From: JAVXGM01 sp036657395
GTDB taxonomy: Bacteria > Bacillota > Clostridia > Peptostreptococcales > Anaerovoracaceae
Length of the DNA: 64,000 nucleotides
Reading direction: 5' to 3'
NCBI GenBank assembly: GCA_036657395.1
Contig: JAVXGM010000002.1
Span: forward strand, 124,001 to 188,000
A program made the position numbers and the translations under genes. Below the pieces are notes generated by a model that was not told where the DNA came from, did no database searches, and saw only the letters and a program-made list of their open reading frames with translations. Positions 15,689 to 24,455 of the stretch are shown piece after piece. Positions within the stretch are counted from its first letter, which is position 1, and each line of letters begins with the position of its first letter.

Positions 15689-17425
15689 ATGTTATTTGAA
15701 AGCATTACATATCACGGAGAGTTACCCTTTTCTCTATCATTTTTAAATGTGGGAGAAGAAAATAAACATTGCCATAAGGAAATCGAAATTCTAATGGTCC
15801 TTCGGGGAGTTACTAATTACCAAATTTATCATACCGATTATGAATTAAGTCCAGGAGATCTTATTATTGCCGATGTAGAGGATTTACACCAAATCCATGA
15901 CTCTTCTGAAGACATTTTGATTCTATCAATACACGTTGATACAGATCGATTTGCTCACCTATATTCTAATATTCGCTATATGTTTTTCGTCTGTGAAGAA
16001 TGTATGGATAGCCCCTCAGTTGATGATCAACTATTCCAAAGCAAACTGTCTCTACTTAAACGTTGTATAGCAAAGTTAGCCCTTGATTACAGTATGACGG
16101 AAAAGAATTTATCACTTCTTATGGATGAGGTTAATGACCTTGTATCAATTCTAGTAGACCACTTCCAAGGCTTTTATGTAGAAGATTACCAATACAAGAC
16201 AAGTAGGGAAAATATCGGAAAGGAGGATCTCCGTAGGCTATCTAGAATCACTAGATATATACTTACCCATTATGATCAAAAAATTACTTTAGATGATGTG
16301 TCACGTATGGAACACTTAAGCACCTACTATGTATCTCATTTGATAAAAAAGACTCTAGGCTTTAACTTTCAAAACTTTGTCAATGGCATTCGTCTAGAGT
16401 TTGGAGAAAAGATGCTGGTGTTTACCAATTTATCTCTAATGCAAATAAGCCAAAATTGCGGTTTTTCCTCTCCAAATTATTTTAATAAATGCTTTTCCGC
16501 CTGGCATGGTAAAACACCTGCGGAGTATAGAAAGGACTATCACCCTGGTCAGCGTACTTTTAAGCGAGCTTTCACCACAGAAGAAGCACTTAAACTGTTA
16601 AGACCCTACTTAAATACTTCAAGAAACAAAGGTGACGATGCTCCTCTTTCTATCAAAATAAAACCTGATTTTAAAACTAGTAATTTTATTGATTTTTGGA
16701 AAACTTATAGCCCTAGTATTATCATTACCTCTATGGAAGATATGGTTCGCCTTGGATACTTGGAATCTGAAATCAAAAATATTAGACCTTCTAGTTTTAT
16801 TGTGAATAAAACCTTAAAAAAAAATCATAAGGAATTGGAACAGACAGTTGAAATTGTCATGTCTAATTTTGAAATTAATAAGGTGTCCATTTCTGACAGC
16901 TTTGAAGCCGAATCTTCAATTCAAATTCCAACCTTGTGTGATGCCTTTGACCTGATATTAAGCGGCAACTCACCTACTAAAGTTAAACTATTTGGTAATG
17001 AAGGGGCACTCTTTACTGAATTTGGGCTAATAACCCCTATTTACCAATTTTATTACCTTTTTACTAAAATGATAAACCCTCAAATATGCCTTTATGACAA
17101 TTACTTTCTTGTAAGAGGAGATGCTTCTTCTTTTGTTGTTTTATACAACAATAACGCCTATTCTGTTTTAAATGTACATATTGATTTAGACTTTCTGCCA
17201 GAAAATTTCTTTCTTCTAAAGACAGAAGTGACTCAAAATGAAAATTGCTACGCCATAATGGAAAGCTTAAACAATCCTGAAGGGCTGCCATCAATACTGA
17301 AAGATCAAATAAACAATTGCAACCATGGAAATACAGATTACTCCTTAGTAGAAAAAGAAAAGGACTCCTCCCTAGGGTTAATGCTTTACCCTAGGAGCGC
17401 AATCCTTTTAGAAATCATCATATGA
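15689..17425 (+). CDS. AraC-family transcriptional regulator with C-terminal GH39-like region
   Basis: A 578-residue regulator. Residues about 1-110 form a cupin-like sensor (HCHKEIEILMVLRG; SPGDLIIADVEDLHQIH). Residues about 185-295 are two AraC-type helix-turn-helices, ending in the signature ISQNCGFSSPNYFNKCFSAWHGKTPAEYRK. The remaining 280 residues resemble the degenerate glycoside hydrolase 39-like tail of some Firmicutes AraC proteins (GLITPIYQFYYLFTKM; SFVVLYNNNAYSVLNVHI). The tail seems too diverged to be catalytic. It is divergent from the saccharopine-dehydrogenase-like gene, so it probably regulates that gene or itself. The signal sensed is unknown. Confidence 0.85.
   Translation: MLFESITYHGELPFSLSFLNVGEENKHCHKEIEILMVLRGVTNYQIYHTDYELSPGDLIIADVEDLHQIHDSSEDILILSIHVDTDRFAHLYSNIRYMFFVCEECMDSPSVDDQLFQSKLSLLKRCIAKLALDYSMTEKNLSLLMDEVNDLVSILVDHFQGFYVEDYQYKTSRENIGKEDLRRLSRITRYILTHYDQKITLDDVSRMEHLSTYYVSHLIKKTLGFNFQNFVNGIRLEFGEKMLVFTNLSLMQISQNCGFSSPNYFNKCFSAWHGKTPAEYRKDYHPGQRTFKRAFTTEEALKLLRPYLNTSRNKGDDAPLSIKIKPDFKTSNFIDFWKTYSPSIIITSMEDMVRLGYLESEIKNIRPSSFIVNKTLKKNHKELEQTVEIVMSNFEINKVSISDSFEAESSIQIPTLCDAFDLILSGNSPTKVKLFGNEGALFTEFGLITPIYQFYYLFTKMINPQICLYDNYFLVRGDASSFVVLYNNNAYSVLNVHIDLDFLPENFFLLKTEVTQNENCYAIMESLNNPEGLPSILKDQINNCNHGNTDYSLVEKEKDSSLGLMLYPRSAILLEIII
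17371..17395 (-). terminator. Possible terminator in the 3' end of the AraC gene
   Basis: CCTAGGGT (17371-17378) pairs perfectly with ACCCTAGG (17388-17395). On the minus strand the stem is followed after a short GGAGGAGTCC by a T-rich run (TTTTCTTTTTC). It could stop transcripts of the lipoprotein gene that ends at 17451. The gap between stem and T run makes this tentative. Confidence 0.35.
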
Positions 17426-17450
17426 TTTATTATTTCTTCTGTTTTGTTCC

Positions 17451-17861
17451 TTATTGTTGCTTTGTTTCCTCTTTTTTGAAGGTTAAATCTGCCCCAGACT
17501 GATTAACTGTAAATTTGTCCCCTTTTAACATAATCTCTAAATCCTCTAGGGAGGTGTTATTTTCCGAAACAATATAAAGGCTATCTTTCTTTTCCCAAGT
17601 TCCGTCTGATGCAGTTCCAATGTTTTTTTTAACTACAGTGCCGTCCTCTTTAAATATTATCGTAGGGGGTGTGGTGGCTTTTGCTTGGGCTAAATACTGC
17701 TCTATGGTGATTTTATCACTTCCTGCTTTAGCACTGTCCATTACCCAGGTCCCAATAATTTGATCTTCTCCTACATTTCCACTGCAAGCAATAAAGGTTG
17801 CTGTCGTGAAAACAATCACAAGACCGGATATGATAATCGCCGCTTTCTTTAAGTTCTTCAT
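17451..17861 (-). CDS. Small lipoprotein, lipocalin-like fold
   Basis: A 136-residue secreted lipoprotein of unknown role. The signal peptide has a KNLKK basic start, a hydrophobic core and a lipobox-like TFIAC with the lipidated cysteine at C26. The mature part begins with IIGTWVMDSAK and contains repeated short strands (TIIFKEDGTVVKK; GTWEKKDSLYIV), as in small lipocalin-like or DUF-type bacterial lipoproteins. It starts 18 bases after the thioesterase gene and is probably co-transcribed. No partner genes suggest a function. Confidence 0.7.
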   Translation of the reverse strand: MKNLKKAAIIISGLVIVFTTATFIACSGNVGEDQIIGTWVMDSAKAGSDKITIEQYLAQAKATTPPTIIFKEDGTVVKKNIGTASDGTWEKKDSLYIVSENNTSLEDLEIMLKGDKFTVNQSGADLTFKKEETKQQ

Positions 17862-17879
17862 CTATATAATTCCTTTCGC

Positions 17880-18332
17880 CTAAACCTTATTTTTTTTGGC
17901 CTCTATTCTAATTTTGGCTTCATCGTATAGTATGATTTCCTCAGGTGTAGTTGGCGTATACGTTGGAACGCACTGAGGTCTACCGTTTTTACCAACACAT
18001 ACCATAGTGAAATGTGCTGAAAGTGCTTTCTGTGGTTGGCTATTAGATTCAAGATCTTCTGCCTCCACATTAACCAAAATTTCCATTGAGGTTTTTCCAA
18101 CATGAGCAATGATTGCAGTACAAGTTACTAGCGCTCCAACAAATATTGGTAAGTGAAACTTAAGCTCGTCAACTCTAGCCGTAACACAATTTGCTTTGGC
18201 ATATCTCATAGCAACGGCTCCCGCTGCTGTGTCCATAAACTTCATAATTTCTCCGCCGTGAACATTACCTGCAACATTTGCTTGGTGTGGTAACATAACC
18301 TGGCTCATAATAATTTGGTGTGTATATCCCAT
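17880..18332 (-). CDS. Acyl-CoA thioesterase (hotdog fold)
   Basis: The 150-residue protein belongs to the YciA/BFIT type of hotdog thioesterases, which hydrolyse acyl-CoA to free acid and CoA. The conserved helix and active-site segment is GNVHGGEIMKFMDTAAGAVAMRYA (residues about 22-45), with the family aspartate in it. The strand region TSMEILVNVEAEDL follows. GGAGG lies eight bases before the ATG at 18332. It follows ruvX by 14 bases and probably shares its transcript. Acyl-chain preference cannot be told from sequence. Confidence 0.85.
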   Translation of the reverse strand: MGYTHQIIMSQVMLPHQANVAGNVHGGEIMKFMDTAAGAVAMRYAKANCVTARVDELKFHLPIFVGALVTCTAIIAHVGKTSMEILVNVEAEDLESNSQPQKALSAHFTMVCVGKNGRPQCVPTYTPTTPEEIILYDEAKIRIEAKKNKV

Positions 18333-18346
18333 AATTTCATCCTCCT

Positions 18347-18772
18347 TTATAACGCATCTAAGTAGCTTTGCAATATAATAACTGCAGCCTGTTTATCAAT
18401 TACTTCTTTTCGTTTACTTCTTCTAACATCTGCTTCAATTAGCACACGTTCTGCCATAACTGTAGTAAGACGTTCATCTTGATATACGATAGCAATATCA
18501 CCCATTCCGCTGCTTTTCATCTTATTTTCAAGTTTAGTCTTAAACTCATAAACTTTTTCTGTCTGTATGCTATCAGTACCGTCCAATTTCTTGGGAAGCC
18601 CTACCACAACAGTATCACAGCAATGCTCCTTGACCATATCTATAATTATTCCTGTGTCCTTTTTAATACCTACTCGCCGTACCGTTGTAATCCCTTGTGC
18701 TGTTATGAGTAATGGATCGCTTACTGCAACCCCAATAGTTTTATCTCCTACATCCAGTGCCATTTTTTTCAT
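18347..18772 (-). CDS. ruvX: Holliday junction resolvase-like nuclease RuvX (YqgF)
   Basis: RuvX/YqgF is an RNase H-fold nuclease linked to rRNA maturation and Holliday junction resolution. I start it at ATG 18772 (MKKMALDVGDKTIGVAVSD). The in-frame GTG at 18790 would put the AGAGG ribosome-binding site inside the gene. The 141-residue protein shows the expected metal-binding aspartate in ALDVGDKTIGVA, the VVVGLPKKLDG loop, YQDERLTT and the C-terminal DKQAAVIILQSYLD. The order ireB-ruvX is conserved in Firmicutes, but a terminator here separates the two. Confidence 0.93.
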   Translation of the reverse strand: MKKMALDVGDKTIGVAVSDPLLITAQGITTVRRVGIKKDTGIIIDMVKEHCCDTVVVGLPKKLDGTDSIQTEKVYEFKTKLENKMKSSGMGDIAIVYQDERLTTVMAERVLIEADVRRSKRKEVIDKQAAVIILQSYLDAL

Positions 18773-18795
18773 GTGGATTATTCCTCTCACTAAAA

Positions 18796-18822
18796 AATAA
18801 AGCGGACCTAGATGATCCGCTT
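18796..18822 (-). terminator. Intrinsic terminator between ireB and ruvX
   Basis: Minus-strand stem AAGCGGA (18822-18816) with TCCGCTT (18806-18800), nine-base loop, followed by TATTTTTTA. It lies nine bases after the ireB stop and can reduce read-through into ruvX. Confidence 0.75.
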
Positions 18823-18830
18823 CTTTTTAT

Positions 18831-19079
18831 TTATTTTTTTAAGTATGCTTTAATCAAATCCTCTACTAAATCATCTCGCTCTATATGCCCTATAATATTT
18901 CTTGCGTTGTTATGACTAGTAATATATGATGGATCACCAGATAGAATATATCCAACAATTTGGTCTACCGCATTGTAACCTCGGTCTTCTAGTGCATCAT
19001 ATACAATATTTAAAATTTCTTCAATTGTTCTTTGCTCGACGGTCTCTAGGTTATCGTACATTTTTGTTTGTCTGTCCAT
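18831..19079 (-). CDS. ireB: IreB-family regulatory phosphoprotein (UPF0297)
   Basis: An 82-residue protein of the IreB/DUF965 family. In Enterococcus it is a substrate of the serine/threonine kinase IreK and modulates cephalosporin tolerance. It shows family-typical features: a threonine-rich N-terminal part (MYDNLETVEQRTIEEIL), ALEDRGYNAVDQIVGYILSGDPSYITSHNNAR, and a basic C-terminus. An AGGAGG lies nine bases before the ATG. It usually sits between alaS and ruvX, as here. No kinase gene is in the window. Confidence 0.92.
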   Translation of the reverse strand: MDRQTKMYDNLETVEQRTIEEILNIVYDALEDRGYNAVDQIVGYILSGDPSYITSHNNARNIIGHIERDDLVEDLIKAYLKK

Positions 19080-19111
19080 TTTTTATGTACCTCCTTTGTA
19101 CTTATTTAGCA

Positions 19112-19140
19112 ATTATACACGTTAGCAAGTTAAATCACAA
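19112..19140 (-). promoter_or_regulatory. Promoter of ireB
   Basis: Minus-strand -35 TTGTGA (19140-19135), 17-base spacer and perfect -10 TATAAT (19117-19112), giving a short leader before the AGGAGG of ireB. Confidence 0.75.
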
Positions 19141-19171
19141 GCTTTTTACTTATATTCACAAAGTCTTAACA

Positions 19172-21796
19172 TTACTGTAGCAGCTCTTTTGCCATAGCAA
19201 ACGCCTCTTTAATTTTAGATGGATCTTTAGCTCCAGCCTGTGCCATATCAGCTTTACCGCCACCACTACCACCTGCTTTAGCAGCAATTTCTTTAATCAT
19301 CTTGCCTGCATGGTAGCCCTTGTCTAAAAGATCATCAGTCAGTGATACCAAAAAAGTCACCTTGCTTTTACTCTGTGTTGCAAAGACCATTACAATATTC
19401 TTTTTGCCATCCCTAATCTCATCGGATAGTCCCCTTAAATCATCGATAGTATAATCCTTAAATACTCTAGTAATAAGAGTAATCCCATTAACTTCTTCAG
19501 CATCGTCAAATAATTTATCTATTGCATTTCCAATTGCATTTTTCTTGAATTTTTCTAACTCTTTTTCTAACTCTTTTTTCTCAGCCAAAAGGTTTTCCAG
19601 TTTTTCAACAAGCTGTTCAGGTTTGCCCTTTACCAAAGATCCTGCTGCATCCAGCAATTCCTCACGCTCATAAAGATCTATCAGTAGTTGTCTGCCTGTA
19701 ATTGCTTCAATTCTTCTAACCCCTGCGGCTGCACTGGATTCATTCACTATCTTAAATGAGCCAATTTGTCCTATGTTATCTACATGGGTACCACCGCACA
19801 ATTCCTTACTGTACTCCCCAATGCTTACAACTCTCACTACACTTCCATACTTTTCATCAAACAAACCTATGGCTCCTGATTTCATTGCCTCTTTCAATGT
19901 GAGTTCTTCCGTCGTTACAGGTAGGAAATGAATAATCTTATCATTTACAATTGTTGTAACCTCTTTTAAGTTTTCTTCTGTAAGTGGTTCAAAGTGGTTG
20001 AAATCAAACCTTAGTCCTGTTGCTGAAACACTTGATCCCTCCTGTTGTACGTGGTCCCCAAGAACCTCTCGAAGCGCCTTATGCAAAAGGTGAGTAGCTG
20101 TATGATTCCTGGACGCATTGTTTCGTGTAGGAATGTCAATCATGGAATAAACTTCACTTTGTGGAAATACCGTCCCTTTTTCTACGATGACTTTATGGGC
20201 AATAACCTCTTGAAATTTAATAGTTTCTACGACTCTAGCAATTACATCATCATTGTAAATAAGTCCTACATCTCCAGATTGTCCGCCACTTTCAGGATAA
20301 AATGGAGTTTTGTCTAAAACAATTCTCCCCGTTTCTCCTTCCTCAATAGAATCAAGGGGTTGGTTATTATGAAATAAGCCTTTAATAACCCCATTGTCTT
20401 CAGTTTTATCGTATCCTGTAAATTCTGTTTTTCCTTCAAAAATATATCCTAGAGAATCTTCTTTCCACGCTTCATCATCTTGATTTACCTTGTCCTTGTG
20501 ACCTTGCATTTTCTGCTTTTCCATTGAAGTCATAAATCCTTCAATATCTCCAGTACATCCATTTTCAACTAGGATTTCTTCTGTAAGTTCTACTGGAAAT
20601 CCATAAGTATCATAAAGTTTGAATATTTTTTCTCCTGGTAAAATGGCTTTATTTTCTTTTTTAATTTCTTCAATGTATCCCTCTAGAATTTCAGTACCTT
20701 GATCTAAGGTATCAATGAATCTAAGTTCTTCATTTTCGATAATCCTTTTAATAAACACTCTTTTTTCTTCTAGTTCAGGATATGCTCCACCACACTCATC
20801 AATAACCTTACCAGAAATCTCTGCTAAGAAGCACCCTTCTATGCCTAAAAGTTTTCCATGTCTTGCTGCTCTTCTAAGTAATCTTCGCAGAACATATCTT
20901 CGACCTTCATTACTTGGAATAATTCCATCTCCAATCATAAACACAACAGAACGAATATGGTCAGTAATAATGCGAAGTGAAATATCTGTAGGTGCATCAC
21001 CATGTTTATAGGCTACACCGGATTTTTCCACAACTGCATTTAATACATATTTTATAGTATCAATATCAAAGATAGAATCCACCCCTTGCATAATGCAAGC
21101 AAGGCGTTCAAGACCCATACCTGTATCTATATTGGGATGTGCAAGATCTGTGTAGTTTCCATCCTCATCTTTTGAAAATTGAGTAAATACATGGTTCCAA
21201 AATTCAACATATCGGTCACATTCACACCCTGGCTTACAGTCAGGATTGTCGCAACCATATTTTTCACCTCGATCATAATATATCTCAGAGCAAGGACCAC
21301 AAGGACCTGTTCCTATTTCCCAAAAATTATCATCCTTACCAAGTCTAACAATACGTTCTTCTGGGAATTTTATGTCATCCCTCCAAATATCATAAGAGTC
21401 TTGGTCTTCTTCATATACAGTAACCCATAATTTGTCTAGTGGAAGCTTCAAAATTTCTGTAATGAATTCCCATCCCCAAGCAATTGATTCTTTCTTAAAG
21501 TAATCTCCAAATGAAAAACTGCCTAACATTTCAAAGAATGTGCCATGTCTTGAGGTAATTCCCACATTTTCAATATCTCCTGTTCTGATGCACTTTTGAC
21601 AAGTAGTCATCCTCTTGGCTGGAGGTGTTTCCAATCCTGAAAAGTACGGCTTTAATGGTGCCATCCCCGAATTTATTAGTAGTAAACTCTTATCCGATTC
21701 AGGAATAAGAGAAAAGCTTTTACGCTTATAATGATCCTTTGAAATATAGAAACGAGAAAATGCATCTCTTATTTGATTTAATCCTAACTTTTCCAT
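19172..21796 (-). CDS. alaS: Alanyl-tRNA synthetase
   Basis: AlaRS charges tRNA(Ala) and edits mischarged serine or glycine. The 874-residue protein is full length. The class-II catalytic core is N-terminal (INSGMAPLKPYF; HGTFFEMLGSFSFGDYF). The editing domain holds the zinc motifs HTATH at 565-569 and CGGTH at 667-671. The C-terminal glycine-rich C-Ala domain ends with AGGSGGGKADMAQAG. An added cysteine cluster at C182, C187, C191 and C193 lies in the core, as seen in a subset of bacterial AlaRS. No T-box is present in the 150-base upstream interval. Confidence 0.97.
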   Translation of the reverse strand: MEKLGLNQIRDAFSRFYISKDHYKRKSFSLIPESDKSLLLINSGMAPLKPYFSGLETPPAKRMTTCQKCIRTGDIENVGITSRHGTFFEMLGSFSFGDYFKKESIAWGWEFITEILKLPLDKLWVTVYEEDQDSYDIWRDDIKFPEERIVRLGKDDNFWEIGTGPCGPCSEIYYDRGEKYGCDNPDCKPGCECDRYVEFWNHVFTQFSKDEDGNYTDLAHPNIDTGMGLERLACIMQGVDSIFDIDTIKYVLNAVVEKSGVAYKHGDAPTDISLRIITDHIRSVVFMIGDGIIPSNEGRRYVLRRLLRRAARHGKLLGIEGCFLAEISGKVIDECGGAYPELEEKRVFIKRIIENEELRFIDTLDQGTEILEGYIEEIKKENKAILPGEKIFKLYDTYGFPVELTEEILVENGCTGDIEGFMTSMEKQKMQGHKDKVNQDDEAWKEDSLGYIFEGKTEFTGYDKTEDNGVIKGLFHNNQPLDSIEEGETGRIVLDKTPFYPESGGQSGDVGLIYNDDVIARVVETIKFQEVIAHKVIVEKGTVFPQSEVYSMIDIPTRNNASRNHTATHLLHKALREVLGDHVQQEGSSVSATGLRFDFNHFEPLTEENLKEVTTIVNDKIIHFLPVTTEELTLKEAMKSGAIGLFDEKYGSVVRVVSIGEYSKELCGGTHVDNIGQIGSFKIVNESSAAAGVRRIEAITGRQLLIDLYEREELLDAAGSLVKGKPEQLVEKLENLLAEKKELEKELEKFKKNAIGNAIDKLFDDAEEVNGITLITRVFKDYTIDDLRGLSDEIRDGKKNIVMVFATQSKSKVTFLVSLTDDLLDKGYHAGKMIKEIAAKAGGSGGGKADMAQAGAKDPSKIKEAFAMAKELLQ

Positions 21797-21832
21797 TTTT
21801 TTCTCCTTTTAAACACTTACAATTAACAAGGT

Positions 21833-21841
21833 ATTATATCA
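21833..21841 (-). promoter_or_regulatory. Extended -10 promoter of alaS
   Basis: Minus-strand TGATATAAT (21841-21833) is an extended -10 element about 37 bases before the alaS ATG. No good -35 was found. The remaining interval to 21948 serves the divergent reductase gene. Confidence 0.55.
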
Positions 21842-21948
21842 TGAATTTAAATGGAAATCCATCTTGAAAAGACTTATTATCCAGAATTTTATACCCACAG
21901 AAGATTTTTTATGTTAGTATTAATACATATTTTAGGAGGAATAACATT

Positions 21949-22905
21949 ATGGAAAAAAAAGAATTAGGAAAAACTGGTTTGATGGTCACACCTGTTGGCT
22001 TTGGCGTTCTTACCGTCGGCAATACACAGATGAATCTACCTGTATCCAAAGGCGCGGAGGTACTTCGTTATGGTTTAAAACAAGGTATAAATTTCATAGA
22101 TACTGCACAATGCTATGAAACTTATCCATACATTAGGGAGGCTCTTTTAGGCACAGATTATGATCCCATTATTTGTTCCAAATCCTTAGACCCTACTTAT
22201 CAGGGAATGAAAAATGCCGTAGAAGAAGCCCTCACAAAACTTGACAGAGACTTCATCCATATCTTTTTATTACATGAAGTGCGCAATGACCCTGATTGGG
22301 ATATGCGTTCAGGTGCTTGGAGATATTTAAAAGAAGCCAAAGCAGAGGGTCTGGTTAAGGCTATTGGTATTTCCACCCATCACGTAGATGTGGCCGAAAA
22401 GATGATAGACATGGAAGATGTGGAAATCCTCTTTCCTTTAGTAAACTTTAAAAGCCTAGGAATCCGCAGAGGAAATGTACAAGGTACTAAAGAAGACATG
22501 GCAGAAGCCATTAAAGCTAATGATAAGGCAGGTAAAGGCGTATTTGCCATGAAAGTATTTGGCGGAGGCAATCTTACAGGAGACTATGTAACAGCACTAG
22601 ATTATGCTTCCAACTTAGAAGGAATATCCTCAATGATGGTTGGTTTTGGCCAAAAAAGCGAAATCGATACTATTATTGACTATGTGGAGGGAAGACTTCC
22701 TTTTGATTTTGTACCAGATATTACCCATAAAAAAATCCGCATCGATGCAGGCGACTGCGAAGGCTGCGGAGCTTGTATTGATAAATGCCCAAACAAGGCT
22801 ATTTTTCGTAATACTGACGGTCTTGCACAAGTAAATCATGGGATTTGTCTCACTTGTGGCTATTGTGCACCTGTGTGTCCTACACGGGCAATAATTATGT
22901 TTTAG
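21949..22905 (+). CDS. Aldo/keto reductase with C-terminal two-cluster ferredoxin domain
   Basis: A 318-residue fusion. Residues about 1-250 are an aldo/keto reductase barrel (GKTGLMVTPVGFG; NFIDTAQCYETYP with the catalytic tyrosine; FIHIFLLHEV; KAIGISTHHVDVAEKM). Residues about 258-318 carry two [4Fe-4S] motifs, CEGCGACIDKCP and CLTCGYCAPVCP. Such proteins are common in anaerobes and may link ferredoxin-type electrons to a carbonyl substrate, which cannot be named here. It is a single gene with AGGAGG before the ATG, convergent with mnmA. Confidence 0.9.
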   Translation: MEKKELGKTGLMVTPVGFGVLTVGNTQMNLPVSKGAEVLRYGLKQGINFIDTAQCYETYPYIREALLGTDYDPIICSKSLDPTYQGMKNAVEEALTKLDRDFIHIFLLHEVRNDPDWDMRSGAWRYLKEAKAEGLVKAIGISTHHVDVAEKMIDMEDVEILFPLVNFKSLGIRRGNVQGTKEDMAEAIKANDKAGKGVFAMKVFGGGNLTGDYVTALDYASNLEGISSMMVGFGQKSEIDTIIDYVEGRLPFDFVPDITHKKIRIDAGDCEGCGACIDKCPNKAIFRNTDGLAQVNHGICLTCGYCAPVCPTRAIIMF

Positions 22906-22928
22906 TTAACATAATTATTATATGGTAT

Positions 22929-23999
22929 TCATTCTATGAACCCACCACCAATAACTTGATTGTTTAAATAAAAAACTATAGATTGTCCAGGAGTGGCTGC
23001 TCGCTGTGGTAAAGTAAACATGCTTTCAACCCTCCCACTGTCTATGGTTTTTATTGTTGCCTCAGCAGACTTTGCTGAATAGCGGATCTTAGCATAAACC
23101 TTTGTATTTTCCAAGTGATGTGGTAAATTTTCCCCATCAGACTCTGTGAAAAAATTACCCTTGCATATTACTTGGCATGACATTAAATCTTCCTTGTCCC
23201 CCAGTGTAACAGTGTTTTTCACCTCATCTAACCTAGTTACAAATACAGGCTTTCCAAAGGTGATTCCAAGACCTTTTCGCTGGCCAATTGTATAATTAAC
23301 TAGCCCTTTATGATCTCCTAAGACTTTACCATTCTTATCTATAAATTTTCCTGATTTGACTCGATATTTTTTTTCTTTAATAAAATCTATGTAATGTTCA
23401 TCATCTCCAATAAAACAAATCTCCTGGCTGTCCTTTGTTTCAGCATTTTTCAAGTGGTTTTCCCTGGCAATATTGCGTGTTTCTTCTTTGTCATGTAAGT
23501 CTGCAAGGGGAAGTAACAATCTGGAAATCACATGCTGTCCTAGGCGATACATCATATAGGACTGATCCTTTTTATCATTTTCTGCCTGCTTTATATACCA
23601 ATTATTATCCTCTTCATTGAATATAGTCTTAGCATAATGTCCTGTAGCAATATAATATGCACCTTGCTTATTGGCTTCTTCTATTAAAGTCTTAAACTTC
23701 ACATTAGGGTTACAGACTATGCATGGGTTTGGAGTACGTCCCTTTGTATATTCGCTACAGAAATTATCAATAACAATGCTTGTAAATTCATCTTTTACGT
23801 TTTTGTAGACAAAATCAATACCAAGTTGTTTTGCAAGACCTTCTGCCTCACGACGCCCTTTCTCATTTTCACCAGACACATCAAAATATAGGCCAATGAC
23901 TTCCTTGCCTTTGTCCTTTAATAATAAAGCAGCGGTAGCACTATCTACTCCGCCGCTTAATCCTAATATAACTTTGTTTTTATCCAAAGATTTATTCAT
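22929..23999 (-). CDS. mnmA: tRNA-uridine 2-sulfurtransferase
   Basis: MnmA thiolates U34 of tRNAs for Lys, Glu and Gln, using persulfide sulfur and ATP. The 356-residue protein has the PP-loop SGGVDS at 15-20, the catalytic C93 in TPNPCIVCN and the partner C195 in SQEICFIGD. The C-terminal beta-barrel (NYTIGQRKGLGI) is complete. It begins three bases after the nifU stop. The nifS-nifU-mnmA order supplies sulfur directly from the desulfurase to tRNA thiolation. Confidence 0.95.
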   Translation of the reverse strand: MNKSLDKNKVILGLSGGVDSATAALLLKDKGKEVIGLYFDVSGENEKGRREAEGLAKQLGIDFVYKNVKDEFTSIVIDNFCSEYTKGRTPNPCIVCNPNVKFKTLIEEANKQGAYYIATGHYAKTIFNEEDNNWYIKQAENDKKDQSYMMYRLGQHVISRLLLPLADLHDKEETRNIARENHLKNAETKDSQEICFIGDDEHYIDFIKEKKYRVKSGKFIDKNGKVLGDHKGLVNYTIGQRKGLGITFGKPVFVTRLDEVKNTVTLGDKEDLMSCQVICKGNFFTESDGENLPHHLENTKVYAKIRYSAKSAEATIKTIDSGRVESMFTLPQRAATPGQSIVFYLNNQVIGGGFIE

Positions 24000-24001
24000 T
24001 A

Positions 24002-24451
24002 TTATTCCTCTTCTTCTATATCGTGATGATCCTCTTCTTCTTCATTTGGATCAAAACCTTCAAGGCCTGCATATTCCTTTCCGGATTTTTGTGCATAATC
24101 ATATATTGCTGATTTAATAGCATGATCTGCTAATACAGAACAATGCACTTTAACTGCAGGAAGTCCACCAAGCTCATTAATAATCTGCTTGTTTGTAAGT
24201 TCCAAAGCTTGATCAATAGTCATACCAATGATCATATCAGTTGCAACACTAGACGATGCTATAGCTGAACCGCATCCAAAAGTTTTAAACTTTGCATCAG
24301 TAATTTTATCATCTTTTACTTGAATGGAAATTTGCATCATATCGCCACATACGGGACTGCCATATGTACCAATTCCATCTGGAGCCTCTAACTCTCCTAC
24401 ATTATGTGGATTCATGAAGTGATCCATTACTTTATCGTTATATAGTCCCAT
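24002..24451 (-). CDS. nifU: NifU/IscU-type Fe-S scaffold protein
   Basis: A 149-residue scaffold for Fe-S cluster assembly. The three conserved cluster ligands are C35 (SPVCGD), C60 (FGCGSAIASS) and C104 (KVHCSVLA), with D37 also in place. The gene lies four bases after nifS. The last 18 residues form a very acidic, histidine-containing tail (NEEEEDHHDIEEEE) beyond the normal end of the family, which could bind metal. No iscR, iscA or hscA is nearby. Confidence 0.93.
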   Translation of the reverse strand: MGLYNDKVMDHFMNPHNVGELEAPDGIGTYGSPVCGDMMQISIQVKDDKITDAKFKTFGCGSAIASSSVATDMIIGMTIDQALELTNKQIINELGGLPAVKVHCSVLADHAIKSAIYDYAQKSGKEYAGLEGFDPNEEEEDHHDIEEEE

Positions 24452-24455
24452 TTTA

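Noticed and set aside
17371..17395. Plus-strand terminator for the AraC gene inside its own 3' end
   Set aside because: On the plus strand the stem is followed by CGCAATCC rather than a T run, so it would not terminate in that direction. A weak case remains for the minus strand.
21797..21948. T-box leader for alaS
   Set aside because: The interval is only 150 bases and shared with a divergent gene. I see no T-box sequence or terminator hairpin.
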